Source: Nymphaea colorata (taxonomy: Eukaryota; Streptophyta; Magnoliopsida; Nymphaeales; Nymphaeaceae). Taken from it: a stretch of DNA of 64,000 bases. Made by a program: the position numbers and the translations under genes. Location: NCBI RefSeq assembly GCF_008831285.2, contig NC_045145.1, forward strand, positions 17,004,040 through 17,068,039, in the 5' to 3' direction. The notes beneath the pieces are model-generated. The model made no database searches. It was given only the letters and a program-made list of their open reading frames with translations, and was not told where the DNA came from. Below, piece after piece: positions 38,832 to 50,048 of this stretch. How positions within the stretch are numbered: the stretch's first letter is position 1; every line of letters starts with the position of its first letter.

Positions 38832-39526
38832 GAAGAACATCGAATAGGACGAAGAGTGGATGCATGCCGACCACATTAAAGCAATTTAATCTCTTGTCAA
38901 AGTTCCGCACATGCCGAGCACCACCAATCTCCACCCAAGCGAGAGGAAACAGAGGATCCATCTGTGAAAAATCTTGATCAAATCAATCATTTTGGAAGCA
39001 AAAACTTTTAGATGAAGGCCTTCAAAATCTCCTCAGAAAAGCAAGTTCGCCTTCGGTGGGCATTACGAGCTTAAACGGTACTAGAAGTCTAGAAACCGAA
39101 ATCCAGTAGAGATAATGAAGAAGCAGAGGAGGGGAGAGATCGGGACTCCCATATCGACATTATCTGAATTTCCCCATGTCAGATAACACGAAATTGGTCG
39201 CTAAGTTTTTCCCAACATTTTTCTTAAGATGGAAGTTGCCGTAGAAAAAACGCTTTCGGTTCACATGTACAACCCCATTAACCAAAAGATCACCTTTCCC
39301 ACTGAAGCATGAAAGATCCAACAATCTCATTAAATCGACAATCTTGTTTCGAATTCGAAGGGATATTGAAAAGAAAAGCAGCATAGTATTTCCTTGGAAA
39401 CAACTAAAAGCTAATAATAAACAAGATGCGGCGTATAGATAAGACGACTAGATGCCGCGTATATATCAGACGACTAATCTCCTTCACCCATACAACATTT
39501 CCCATGATGGTGAGCAGAATAGTCTC
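38832..39526 (+). repeat. Upstream block of gene D, paralogous to the upstream block of gene E
   Basis: From gaagaacatcgaataggac to the first codons (atggtgagcagaa) this block matches 42800-43095 joined to 48131-48475. Shared landmarks are gagaggaaacagaggatcc, gatgaaggccttcaaaat, tggtcgctaagtttttccca and gtacaaccccattaaccaaa. It carries no retrotransposon, so it serves as the empty site for the element in the E block. It ends just where homology with unit A begins (39523). Confidence 0.85.
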
Positions 39527-40737
39527 TTTCTTTTCGGCGATGAGTTTCAAGAGTGTGCATGAGATCCTTCTGGTGGGAGAAGGGGACTTCTCTTTCTCAC
39601 TCAGCGTGGCTAAAAAGCTTGGTACTGCAAAGAAAATGACCGCTACATCGCTAGATAGTAGAGGTACCCTCTCTCTCTACCTCTCTTGCATTTTCCTTCT
39701 AGAAAGGACATGAAAAATTACCTGGCATTCGTGAGAATACAGTCAACGGAGTATTTTGTTCAACAAACAGTAAGAACTAAGAACTCATAATGTACCAAGG
39801 CCTCTTCCCCTTCAATCTTCTACAAGCTAGGTAGACTTCAACATTTCCTGTGGTTTCCTAATGGGTTAGAGTTCATGAACTTGATCAAAGTAGATGCTCT
39901 TAATTTCTCTTCTTGCCAAGTACCGTGTGTTGCTGGAAACTGCTTTTGAGATTAATTCCGCAGAGGCTTAATTCTGTAAACTTAATTATTCTCAGAGGAG
40001 TTGAAGAAAATGTATGGGGATGCACAGCAAAATCTAGAGCAGTTGGCGAGAATGGGGTGCCTCCTGCTGCATGGAATGGACGCGACCACCATGAGCGCCC
40101 GCGAGGAACTGAGGGACAGGAGGTTTGACAGGATCGTCTTCAACAATCCTCGGGTCAGGACAGTAGGGCTGGACCATGACAAAAAGCAAATCAAGTGAGT
40201 GAGAACCGTCATCACCGCATGCACCAAATCAACTTGATCTGTGGTGTCAATGATAAGGATCTTGTGTTTTAATTGACGCTTTAGCTTTTAGAAGAATCAA
40301 TGAAAACTTTTTGCTGGCTATCAATAAACTCAATAGTTTGTGGGCCATGTAAATGCGAGCAAAAACCACGCCTCCACAAAATGTGCAACTGAACCGATTA
40401 AATAAAACATGTGAGAGCTAAGGAGGTCTTATCATTTTATTTGATTATGTGCAGGGAAAACAGCAAGCTAATGGAGGAGTTCTTTGAGAATGCGAGCGGG
40501 CTGCTGAGCCCGGGTGGGGAGGTCTACGTATCGATGAAGACATGCGCTCCTTACAATGAGTGGAAGGTGGTGAGGCAAGCGGCAAAGTCGGGTCTCTTCT
40601 TAGCAGACAAATGTGAGTTCAAGATATCGGAGTTCCCTGGCTACACCAACAGGAAAGGAAGAGGAAAATCCTGCAACAAGACCTTCCCCCTCGATAGTTG
40701 CTGCACCTTCGTCTTCAAGCACCTCCTTTATCTCTGA
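39504..40737 (+). CDS. BMT5-like (DUF2431) methyltransferase, copy D (chimeric 5' end)
   Basis: Exons: 39504-39663, 39996-40194 and 40455-40737 (phases 1 and 2), giving 213 aa. Exon lengths 2 and 3 (199 and 283 nt) equal those of copy A. Motif I is ILLVGEGDFSFSLSVAKKLG. Exon 2 has FDRIVFNNPR, with the same departure from FNFPH as A. Exon 3 has GGEVYVSMKT, SEFPGYTNRKG and CCTFVFKHL. The first codons (MMVSRIV) match the MVSRKV start of copy E, while everything from SFFSAMSF on matches copy A. The gene looks intact. Expression is likely driven by an E-type promoter, by inference from the upstream paralogy. Confidence 0.87.
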
Positions 40738-41457
40738 AAAGCTAGACATCCTTCTCTCTCTCCCCTCCTCCCTCCCTCTCTCCAACGGACTTTTAAGAGG
40801 TGATTTGATGTCCTTAGATGTTACAAGGCGAAGGCCATGAACTTAAAAAACATGGATGCACTGTTGTAATGGTTTACAGGAATGACTCTGTATACCATGT
40901 CAATCTTCAAAGAAGCCAAGTTTACTAAGCAAAGTGCTAAATTTAAAAAGCTGCCATTTATGTTTGGCTTTTATCAGAATTTTCCATGGCGGTCATACAT
41001 CTTCATGCAATAGTAGCGGGCAACTCAAACTAAGCAGCTAATTGAAGCAGGAAAAATGCCATACGAGATGTAATGATCTGTTATATACGACTGTTACCAT
41101 TTTAACCATATATTAATTTTATTCTTGAAGCGAACTTGGAGCTTATCTGATTTTGCAGAATTGAGTTAGAAATACGCAGATTTGGGCGTCAAATAAGATT
41201 GCGTAAGAAGGTCGTACACAGAGTTTTTCTTGAATACTTTCAGATTCTGTTTTTCCTACCGGGTCCGCATGAGTGTGGTGTTCAGATTTAAAGTTGATCA
41301 TATTCAAAACAATCACTGACATCCTAGATTGCCGTTGCGTGAACTAGTTATTTCAAATGAAACGATATCCACCGTTCATTAATTATCTCAGCATCACAGA
41401 AACGGTTACCAGAATCCAAGGAGGTTTGCCTTTATGGGTTGTCAAGATGAACAATGT

Positions 41458-41493
<36 letters not shown>

Positions 41494-42747
41494 GAGCTAA
41501 AATCCTTTGGCTATGAGGATGTTCCGACACAGCCCTATGCAACGCCGGAACATCTAGATGGCCGAAAATCTAAACCCTTTACGCACACACATACATTTTT
41601 TTTTTTTTAAATTCAGAAAAAAGAGAAAATAGAGTGTTACATGCGAAGATGGTTCGTCCTTTTGGAGTTTGAGTTCATGCGTTTTACGGTACCAAATCGC
41701 CCATTCCTGCCCGCTCTTCATGCTTCTTGTCAAAGCTTTATGATACTGTTTTAACGTTGGTTTCTTTCCTCTCTGTTACGTTCACACAGGGAAACTTGTG
41801 CTGCATTTCTTCACTGTGAACGAGGGAATATCTGTTATTAGTTCAGTCTTCCATTCCATCTGATTTATCCATCGTAAGATGAAAGTAAAGATGATTTAAA
41901 GTCGTTGTGTCGTTATACGATTCTCACGAAGTTGAAATCCATTTTATTGCTTCAAGTGTTATTGTTGCTTTCTTCGAGACTTTTGGCTCTTCTAGTTTCA
42001 TGGTAGTTACCGTTACATTTGTAAGAGAACAATGGCATGGTTGGTCTTTTCATTAAACGCAGGTTTTGCTAATATTTTTAGGCATTGGTTCCTTGCATAT
42101 TAATTAGAACCTTATAATCCTGTGAAAGCTTCCCCTGGCATGCTTCTGAAAAAATGATCAATTAATATTGTTTTTCCTTGGATTAACACTGCAGCAGGTA
42201 TCTTTTTGGAGTTTCTCTTTCATATATAATTATGGTTTGGCACTTATTAGAAAGCTCCGACGCCAAGACCAACTTCAAAAATATGCTTAAAACTAGCTGT
42301 GTGCAGCAAGAACTCGATCGTGAGAAAAATTGGTAGTCAATTTTGGTGACTTTTTGTTTAAATGCATCCAGCACATAAATTGGTAGTGGACAAGGCTGAT
42401 TATGCTACAAAACATCTTTCAACCTAGGGCAAGCAGTGGACCCAACAAGTCAATGGATTCCTCTCATCTTCATGACTCGCCGCTGTTGTTGAATCTTTCT
42501 CTCGATTTATCAGCAGCTATTTCTGCCCAACACTAGTATAAAGATTACTCTGGCAGAGAACCATACTCATCGATCCATTGGTGGGTCGGCAGAGTGGAGA
42601 GCGACAGGAAGGGTGATGGGAGAGACAGGGAGCGAGTGGGGAGAAAAGGGAAAGAGCTTTTGTATTCATCATATTGGTCTTCTGGTTTGTCCAAACATAT
42701 CAACAACTATTTTTCCTACTGCAGGCATCGTCTCGATCGGCTGAACC
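39523..42747 (+). repeat. Segmental duplication unit D (copy of unit A)
   Basis: This matches 21872-24792 through the gene body, introns and 3' flank, including a TA microsatellite (41460-41491). About 41650-42235 it also matches parts of gene C intron 1 (ttcatgcg..tacg.taccaaa, ttggattaacactgcagca, tttctctttcatatataattat) although no C-type exon lies nearby. D holds about 400 bp inside this relic (about 41740-42130) that intron 1 of C lacks. Confidence 0.82.
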
Positions 42748-42799
42748 CCCAAGCTGGGGGAATGATGGAATGAGACAGGGCAGGTGCCGTCGCTTTGAA

Positions 42800-43095
42800 G
42801 AAGAACATCGAATAGGACGAAGAGAAGAGAGGATGCAATGCCGACCACAATGAAAGCAATTTAGAGTTTAAGGTGACGCACGCCGAGCACAACTAATCTC
42901 CACCCAAGCGAGAGGAAACAGAGGATCCATCTGTGAAAAATTTTGATCAAATCAATCATTTTGGAAGCAAAAGCTTTTAGATGAAGGCCTTCAAAATCTC
43001 CTCAGAAAAGCAAGTTCGCCCTCGGCGTGCATGACGAGCTTAAACGGTACTAGAAACCGAAGTCCAGTAGAGATAACAAAGAAGCAGGAAGGAAG
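42800..43095 (+). repeat. Upstream block of gene E, distal part
   Basis: This matches 38832 to about 39135 upstream of gene D and is interrupted at 43095 by the copia element. The block resumes at 48131. It is the distal part of the gene E upstream region. Confidence 0.82.
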
Positions 43096-43432
43096 TGTAA
43101 AGAAGAGACAGCAAGAAGAGAGCTCAAATATTGAGGGAACACTAAAAGAATTGTGTCTCGCATTCATTGAATTGAACCTCCAAAAAGAATATATACAACA
43201 TGGTTACACAGGAGCAAAGGGAGAAATTAGTTACAAAACTGTTACAAGGATGCGGTGAAGGATATTTCAGCAACCACTTGAAAGAGAAGTCTCTACAGAT
43301 ATTTACAACGGAATTTAGAAAGGGGAATCATCAATTGTGCAGAATTGATGACTAGTACTTTTACAACTTCATAATTCATTAGTGCTGTCGATTATTGTTC
43401 CTTTTCTTTAGTAAGGGTAACTGTCTTTAACA
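43096..43432 (-). repeat. 3' LTR of the copia element
   Basis: It pairs with 47808-48130. It holds one block of about 30 bp absent from the other LTR, and is bordered inside by a purine-rich tract (read on the minus strand). Confidence 0.92.
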
Positions 43433-46400
43433 CCCCATCCTCAAACTGGGCATATGGATCACAAAGGCCAAGTTTGCCTTTCAAGAAGAGGAACTGATCC
43501 AAGCTAATGGATTTGGTGAACATGTCAGCAACTTGATACTGGGATGATACAAATCTGGTCTCGATCGTTCTGTGCCTCACTAGATCTCTCACTACATGGC
43601 AATCTAGTTCCACATGCTTGGTTCGTTCATGCTTCACTGGATTGGCAGCCATCTGCAAGGCTGACTTGCTGTCACTGAAAACCAGGACTGAGTCTAAGTG
43701 TTGCACTGTGAGATCTACTAGTATGTACTTCAGCCACAAGATTTCACAGCAAACATTAGCCATGGCACGATACTCTGCTTCGGCGGATGATCGTGACACA
43801 GTAGGCTGTTTTTTTGATTTCCATGAAATCAAACTACCACCGAAGAAGACGCAGTAACCTGAAACTGAGCGTCTAGTATCCCTGCAGGCTGCCCAGTCGG
43901 CATCACAATACGCTTTCAACTCATAGTTACAGTTTTGAGAAAACAATAAGCCTTGCCCAGGATTTTTCTTCAGATATCGTAACACCTTCATGGCTGAGTC
44001 TAGATGTGTTGTAGTTGGTTGCTGCATGTGTCTACTAAGGACATGGACAGAAAACATAATGTCTGGACGAGTTATTGTGAGGTAAATCAGCTTACCAACC
44101 AACCGGCGATAAGTGGTTGCATTCTTCAATGGCTGCCCATCAGTTGCTGACAGGTTGAGTCGATATTCTATTGGGGTTTCCATGGGCTTTGCGCCTAGCA
44201 GTCCGACTTCATCTAACAAGTCACATGTATACTTGCGCTGAGTGAGGAGAATGCCCTGTTTTGTACGAGTGAGTTCAAGACCTAAAAAATACTTCAAATC
44301 TCCTAGATCCTTCATCTTGAAGCAATTTCTCAAGTAATCTTTGAAGTTTTGAATACCCTCCAGGTTGTTGCCACAGATGATCAAGTCGTCCACATACGCC
44401 AGCATAGCTATGAACACATTTCCAGATGTGAGATCAGCTCTGGACTGGTTGAAACCATAGGACACAATTGCATCAGAAAGTTTCACAAACCAACAACGAG
44501 GTGACTGCTTCAGTCCATAGATGGACTTATTTAATTTGCAGACCATCTTGTTATCACATTCTTCATAGCCAGGTGGGAGTGCCATATAAATCTCTTCCTC
44601 CATACTTCCATTTAAGAACGCGTTGTAAACATTCATTTGATGAATGAACCAGTTCTTCTTGGCTGCGACTGCAATCATACATCGGACTGTGACGAGCTTT
44701 GCGACTGGTGCATAGGTTTCTTGTTAATCCAGTCCCTCAGTTTGTGCAAATCCCTTAGCCACTAGTCTGGCCTTAAACCTCTCAACTTCGCCACTGGCTT
44801 TATACTTGATGCGGTAAATCCATCTGCAGGGTATAGGCTTCACATTGGGCGGAGGAGCAACAAGCATCCAGGTTTTGTTTGCTTCCAACGCATCGATTTC
44901 TAACTGCATTGCCTTCCTCCAGTTTGGATCCTGCTCGGCTTCACTAAATGAAGTAGGCTCAGTGTGTTTTGAGATATTCAGCAAGAAGGCTTTATGAGGT
45001 TGGGAAAAGGAGTTGAAAGAGAGAGCTTGAGAAAGGGGATACCTGGTGACCTCTTTCATTCTCAACAGCGACGGGTCTGATGATCCTTGAGTGGCCATGT
45101 TACAGTAAAAGTCCTTCAACAGTACTGAGGGTTGGCTTTTGCGAGTTGATCTTCTCAAGTGAGGAGGAGGAACCTGTGGCATCGGTTCAATCGGTGGGTC
45201 AAGTTCAATAACAGTTGTTTGTTGTGTTACAGGGTTTGGCAGATTTGTGGCATCAATTCTTTCACTAACAGTTGGCTCATTGAGTTGGGAAGGTGTGCGC
45301 TCTGCTTCTTCATGAACAGGACTGTCAAGGGGAGTTAATGAAGGACTATTTTCTGAAACGTTATATTCATCAAACATGAAGGGCAACACAAACGGAGATG
45401 ATTCATGACTCAGCAGTTTGAAGGGAAACAACTTTTCATTGAAGATTACATCACGGCTTGTGAATATTCTCTGGTTTTTAAGGCTGTAGAGTTTGTAGGC
45501 TTTTTGTCCAAAGGGATACCCCAGAAATACGCATCTTTCAACTCTTTGGTCAAATTTGTGTTTGGGTTTTAGGTTGGTAGCAAAGCAAAGACAACCGAAG
45601 ACGCGTAGGTGAGCAAGAGACGGTTTTTTGCCAAACATCATTTCATATGGAGTTCTATTTTGTAGGCTTACTGAAGGCGTCCTGTTTATCAGGTAAGTGG
45701 CAGTGAGGACACATTCATCCCAAAACGTTATTGACAGTCCAGATTGAATTTTCAAGGCTCTCGCCACATTTAGTATGTGCCAATGCTTTCTCTCTACAAC
45801 GACGTTTTGCTGAGGAGTGTAGGTGCAGGTGTGTTGATGGTCAATTCCATGCTCCAACAGAAGTTTTTTCATTTCGTCAGAGAAGAACTCTGCACCATTG
45901 TCGGTTCTCACCTTAATGACATTGTGATGGTATTGTCTTTCAGCTAGAGCAATGAAAATTTTCAAGTGCAGGTAAGTTTCGCTTTTGAACTTCATTAGGT
46001 AGATCCAAACAGACCTGGTGTAGTCGTTGACGATGGATAAGAAGTAATGGGCACCTGAGAATGAAGCTTTCGAATAAGGTCCCCAAATGTCGCAGTGAAG
46101 AAGTTCAAGAGGAGCAACAGAATGCACTTTACTGGATTCAAACGAGAGTCTAGATTGTTTAGACAACTTGCAGACATCACAAAAACTGTTTGATTGTTTG
46201 ATGTTTATATCATATTCAGAAAACAAGATATTTTTGGTTGGTGAAGGATGTCCTAATCTAATATGCCACAGATCTGTCGGGTCATGGTTACAGTTCAGGA
46301 TTGAGGCTGTTGGTTGTGTCGATGAGAACTTGTAGATGTAAAGGCCACCTCGCAGTTCAGCCAGACCAGTCGTTGTCTTGAAGGTCGGGTCCTGCAAGTA

Positions 46401-47807
46401 GCAACAAGTAGAAATGAAACAGAGATGGTAATCAGTTTGGTTCAACAACTTACTGACAAAAATAAGGTTGAAGTGAAAATCAGGTATGTAGTAGACATTT
46501 TTGAGAACTAGATCAGATGACAGAACTACTTGTCCAACGTGCGACGCTTGGACGATTCGATTATCAGGGAGTTTAATAGGGAAAGGAATTGAAAGACATG
46601 TAACTTCAAACATGTTGAACAAGGAAGATGACAAGTGGTGACTTGCACCACTATCGATAATCCATGCACAGGGAGATAAAGATGACAGACCTGCGAACGA
46701 GGTAAGTGGTGTTGATCGGTCCTTGAGTATTTGCTTCAACTGTAAAAACTCTTCAGCAGTGAAAGCAAGAGCAGGTTCCTTACCGGAGTCATTTGATTGG
46801 GCATTGGAAGTTGCAGCGATGAAGGCAGTTTTGCTTTGGTCACCACTGTTTGGCTTTGACACTTTATCTCCTTTGATCCTGCCTTCTCTAAAGTTTGGGG
46901 GGTATCCATTCAGTTTGAAGCAGCGCTCTCTGGAATGACCTGTAATATTGCAGTGGTTGCAAAAGTATGTTGGCTTCTTTCCACTTCGATTTCTGAAGTT
47001 GCGATTGTCATAACTAACAGAGAGGTTGATGTGATCGTTTGAGGGAGGTTGCATTCTTGCCTCCCTTTGCTTTTCTTCCTGAAGAATCAACGAGTAGACT
47101 TTGGTGACTGAGGGCAAGGGATCCAATAGCAGTATCTGACCTCTCACAGTATTGAAGGTGTCGTTCAGGCCCATCAGGAATTGGATGACCTGGACTTCAT
47201 GTTGTTTCTCCAAAATTTCCTTTAGGACACCACATGAACAGGTAGGCAGAGCATCGTATGAGGAGAGCTCGTCCCAATAAGATTTCAGTTGGGTATAGTA
47301 GGCTGCAACAGAAAGCGTGTTTTGGGACAGACGACCAATGGCACATTTTATCTGATACTTCCTTGGTGTAGAGCTCTGGGTGAATCGTTCCTTCAGATCA
47401 TTCCAGACTTCAGCAGCAGTGGTGGCATAAATGACGCTTTGCACAAGTTCCTTCGAGATTGAGTTTAGGATCCAAGAGAGGATCATATCGTTGCATCTCT
47501 TCCAAGCAAAAAATTCAGGGGATGAGGTATCAGGTTGAACCAACGTACCGTCAATGAAGGCAACTTTGTTCTTAGCAGACAGTGCCATCGTCATAGCTCT
47601 GCTCCAGGTTGAGTAGTTGTCACCGTTCAGCGCTTGTGACACCAGAATGGAGCCAGGGTTGTCTGAGTGATGGAGGAAATATGGATTTGCTAGATCAGCG
47701 GCAGATGCATCAAATGCTGAGTTGAGACCAGCAACAGCAGAAGGCTTGCCTTGCGTAAATGCCTGATGCCTATTTTGAGGAGAAGTTTCCATCGCTCTGA
47801 TACCAAA

Positions 47808-48130
47808 TGTAAAGAAGAGACAGCAAAAAGGCAACAGAACAGAAACAGAGCTCAAATATTCAGGGAACACTAAAAGAATTGTGTCTCGCATTCAATGAAT
47901 TGAACCTCCAAAAAGAATATATACAACATGGTTACAGAGGAGCAAAGGGAGAAATTAGTTACAAAATTGTTACAAGGATGCGGTGAAAGATATTTCAGCA
48001 ACCACTTGAAAGAGACAAAGGGGAATCATCAATTGTGCAGAATTGATGACTAGTACTTTTACAACTTCATAATTCATTAGTGCTGTAGATTATTGTTCCT
48101 TTTCTTTAGTAAGGGTAACTGTCTTTAACA
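47808..48130 (-). repeat. 5' LTR of the copia element
   Basis: It pairs with 43096-43432. The primer-binding site lies immediately inside it, confirming that the element reads on the minus strand. Confidence 0.92.
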
Positions 48131-48475
48131 GGGAGAGATGGTGAGAATTTCCCCACGAAGCAGATAACACAAACTTGGTCGCTAAGTTTTTCCCATCATT
48201 TTTCTTAAGATGGAAGTTGCCGTAGAAATGACGCTTTCGGTTCAAATGTACAACCCCATTAACCAAAAGATACCTTTCCCACAGAAGCAAGAAAGTTCCA
48301 ACAATCTCATTAAATCCACAATCCCCTTTCGAATAAATGTTCCATTCGAAGGGTGAAAAGAAAAGCAGTACAGTATTTCCTTGGAAACAGCTAAAAAGTT
48401 AAGACGACTAGATGCCCTGACGGCCAGTCTTCTTCGTCCATACAAAATTTCCCACGATGGTGAGCAGAAAAGTCT
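48131..48475 (+). repeat. Upstream block of gene E, proximal part
   Basis: This matches about 39136-39526 upstream of gene D, up to and including the start codon region. About 326 bp separate the copia LTR from the E start codon, so the core promoter is probably kept while distal elements have been moved 5 kb away. Confidence 0.82.
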
Positions 48476-50048
48476 GCAGAAAACTAGAATCAGCAGACGC
48501 TCTGCTCGAACGGATAGAATTTCTCGGCTGCGATGAGGTCTCCAGGATCTACTTTCCGGATGAAGATCCCTTGAATCGAGTGGTAACGAAGGGACTCAAG
48601 AAGGGATATATCGTGAACTACAGCGAGTGGGAGGAGATTCTGCTGGTGGGTGAGGGAGATTTCTCCTTTTCTCTGGGTTTGGCTAGAGCCCTCGGAGATG
48701 GAACAAACATGATCGCTACATCTTTGGATAGACCAGGTACCAACCTCAGTCTTCTTCTTTCTCTTCTCTCTATCCCACTCTGGCAGATGAACACCTCTGC
48801 TTGGCTTCCGCAATAGCACTGGAGCTTGGAAAACCTTTCACACTTAATAGAGTTGCAAATCTCCATAAAAATGCTCATATATTCTTTACATGCGAGCAAG
48901 CAATGTGCCAATTCGCCTGGTTCTGCTGCGAGAGTTGCGATACGCTAGCAGAGCACATTTTCGAAGGTTGGCACAAGCCAATTTTGTCATGATCAAGCCA
49001 ACGTTCCATTTTATATGGGAAATGGTTGAACTACTGTAATTTGTTCTGGTAACCAGCAAAACGCAGTTATGTTTTTGAGGAAAATGTTCTTGAGAGGGAA
49101 GAAGGGAGAGAGAAAGATGACAGCAGGTAAATCTGCTTTCTATTTAAAACAGAATAACAATGAAATTCCTTAGTACAATGACCTTTTTATTTCAAACTCT
49201 TAAAAATGGACAGCTTTTAATTTGTTGTTTAATACTCTTGCTTGTTTTATAGTGAGAACTTTGGTAAATCACTCTATATAATTCTCATATTTACTCATTT
49301 CAGGTTAAACAGTCTTTACAGTACATGCACGTCTTCTAACTTTTGGAATAAATGTTATTGTGATGTATTTTCTCAACTGTTGCGCAGACAATCTCCACAG
49401 AAAGTACAGTAATGGTATAGAGAACGTAAGAGAACTAAGGGCACTAGGATGCAGAGTGCTGCATGGCATCGCTGTGAGATGGATGAGCAGGCATGCCTTC
49501 CTCCAATCCAAAAAATTTCATAAGATTGTCTTCAATTTTCCATACGCAAACCTTCGATTTCCGGATGAATGCGAGAAGCAGATCAGGCAAGCGGTTTCAT
49601 AATTTCCTACTGTCTCTCTCTCATTCATATATATATATAGATATATATATTTCATTTCATGGCATGAAATATACGTGGCAGGCTACACCGGGACTTGATG
49701 AAAGGCTTCTTCTCCAATGCAAGAGCGCTGCTAGCTGAGGGTGGTGAAGTTCATGTTTCGCACAAGCTGACGTACCCATATGATGAATGGCATGTGGAAG
49801 AGATAGCAGAACATAATGGGTTACAATTGATTAAATGTGTTCCGTTTCGGATCAGTGACTACCCAGGTTACAGCAACAAGAGGGGATACGGAAATGATGG
49901 ATTGTCTGATACATCTTTTCCTTTAGGAGCGAGCGGCACCTTCAAGTTCACAGCAGCTGATCAGAACTCTGTCCGTCCGCGACCTACGCCGACGTGCTTC
50001 CCTGTCATCTGCCGTCGCCGGAAAATATCGAAGAGAGAGGTTGTATGA
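48457..50048 (+). CDS. BMT5-like (DUF2431) methyltransferase, copy E
   Basis: Exons: 48457-48736, 49388-49586 and 49682-50048 (phases 1 and 2), giving 281 aa. Before motif I (ILLVGEGDFSFSLGLARALG) it has about 60 residues unlike the other copies (FPDEDPLNRVVTKGLKKGY). Exon 2, again 199 nt, has GCRVLHGIAVRWM and FHKIVFNFPYANL and ends at a GC donor (ATCAG/GCAAGC). Exon 3 has GGEVHVSHKLTYPYDEW, SDYPGYSNKRGYG, DTSFPLGASGTFKF and then a basic tail of about 29 residues (RPRPTP, CRRRKISKREVV) that could act in nuclear or nucleolar targeting; this is inference. All frames are open. A copia element sits in its upstream region. Confidence 0.87.

Larger units (their letters stand above)
43096..48130 (-). 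mobile_element. Ty1/copia LTR retrotransposon, nearly whole
   Basis: A 5.0-kb element in minus orientation, bounded by LTRs of 337 and 323 bp that begin TG and end CA. Parts in order are: a primer site next to the 5' LTR (TGGTATCAGAGC, initiator tRNA-Met type); a gag with the copia N-terminal domain and a CCHC zinc knuckle near 46.95 kb; an aspartic protease (IDSGASHH) near 46.65 kb; an integrase around 46.2-45.4 kb; a reverse transcriptase with YVDD around 44.9-44.1 kb; RNase H around 43.9-43.5 kb; and a purine tract beside the 3' LTR. The coding region looks almost complete with about one break. Flanking 5-mers ggaag/gggag are a likely target duplication with one change. The LTRs differ by roughly 2% substitutions plus two indels, suggesting an insertion on the order of a million years old under usual plant rates. 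Confidence 0.93.

Noticed and set aside
43031-43258. Plus-strand frame at the left border of the copia element
   Set aside because: It spans the LTR border and reads antisense to the element; not a gene.
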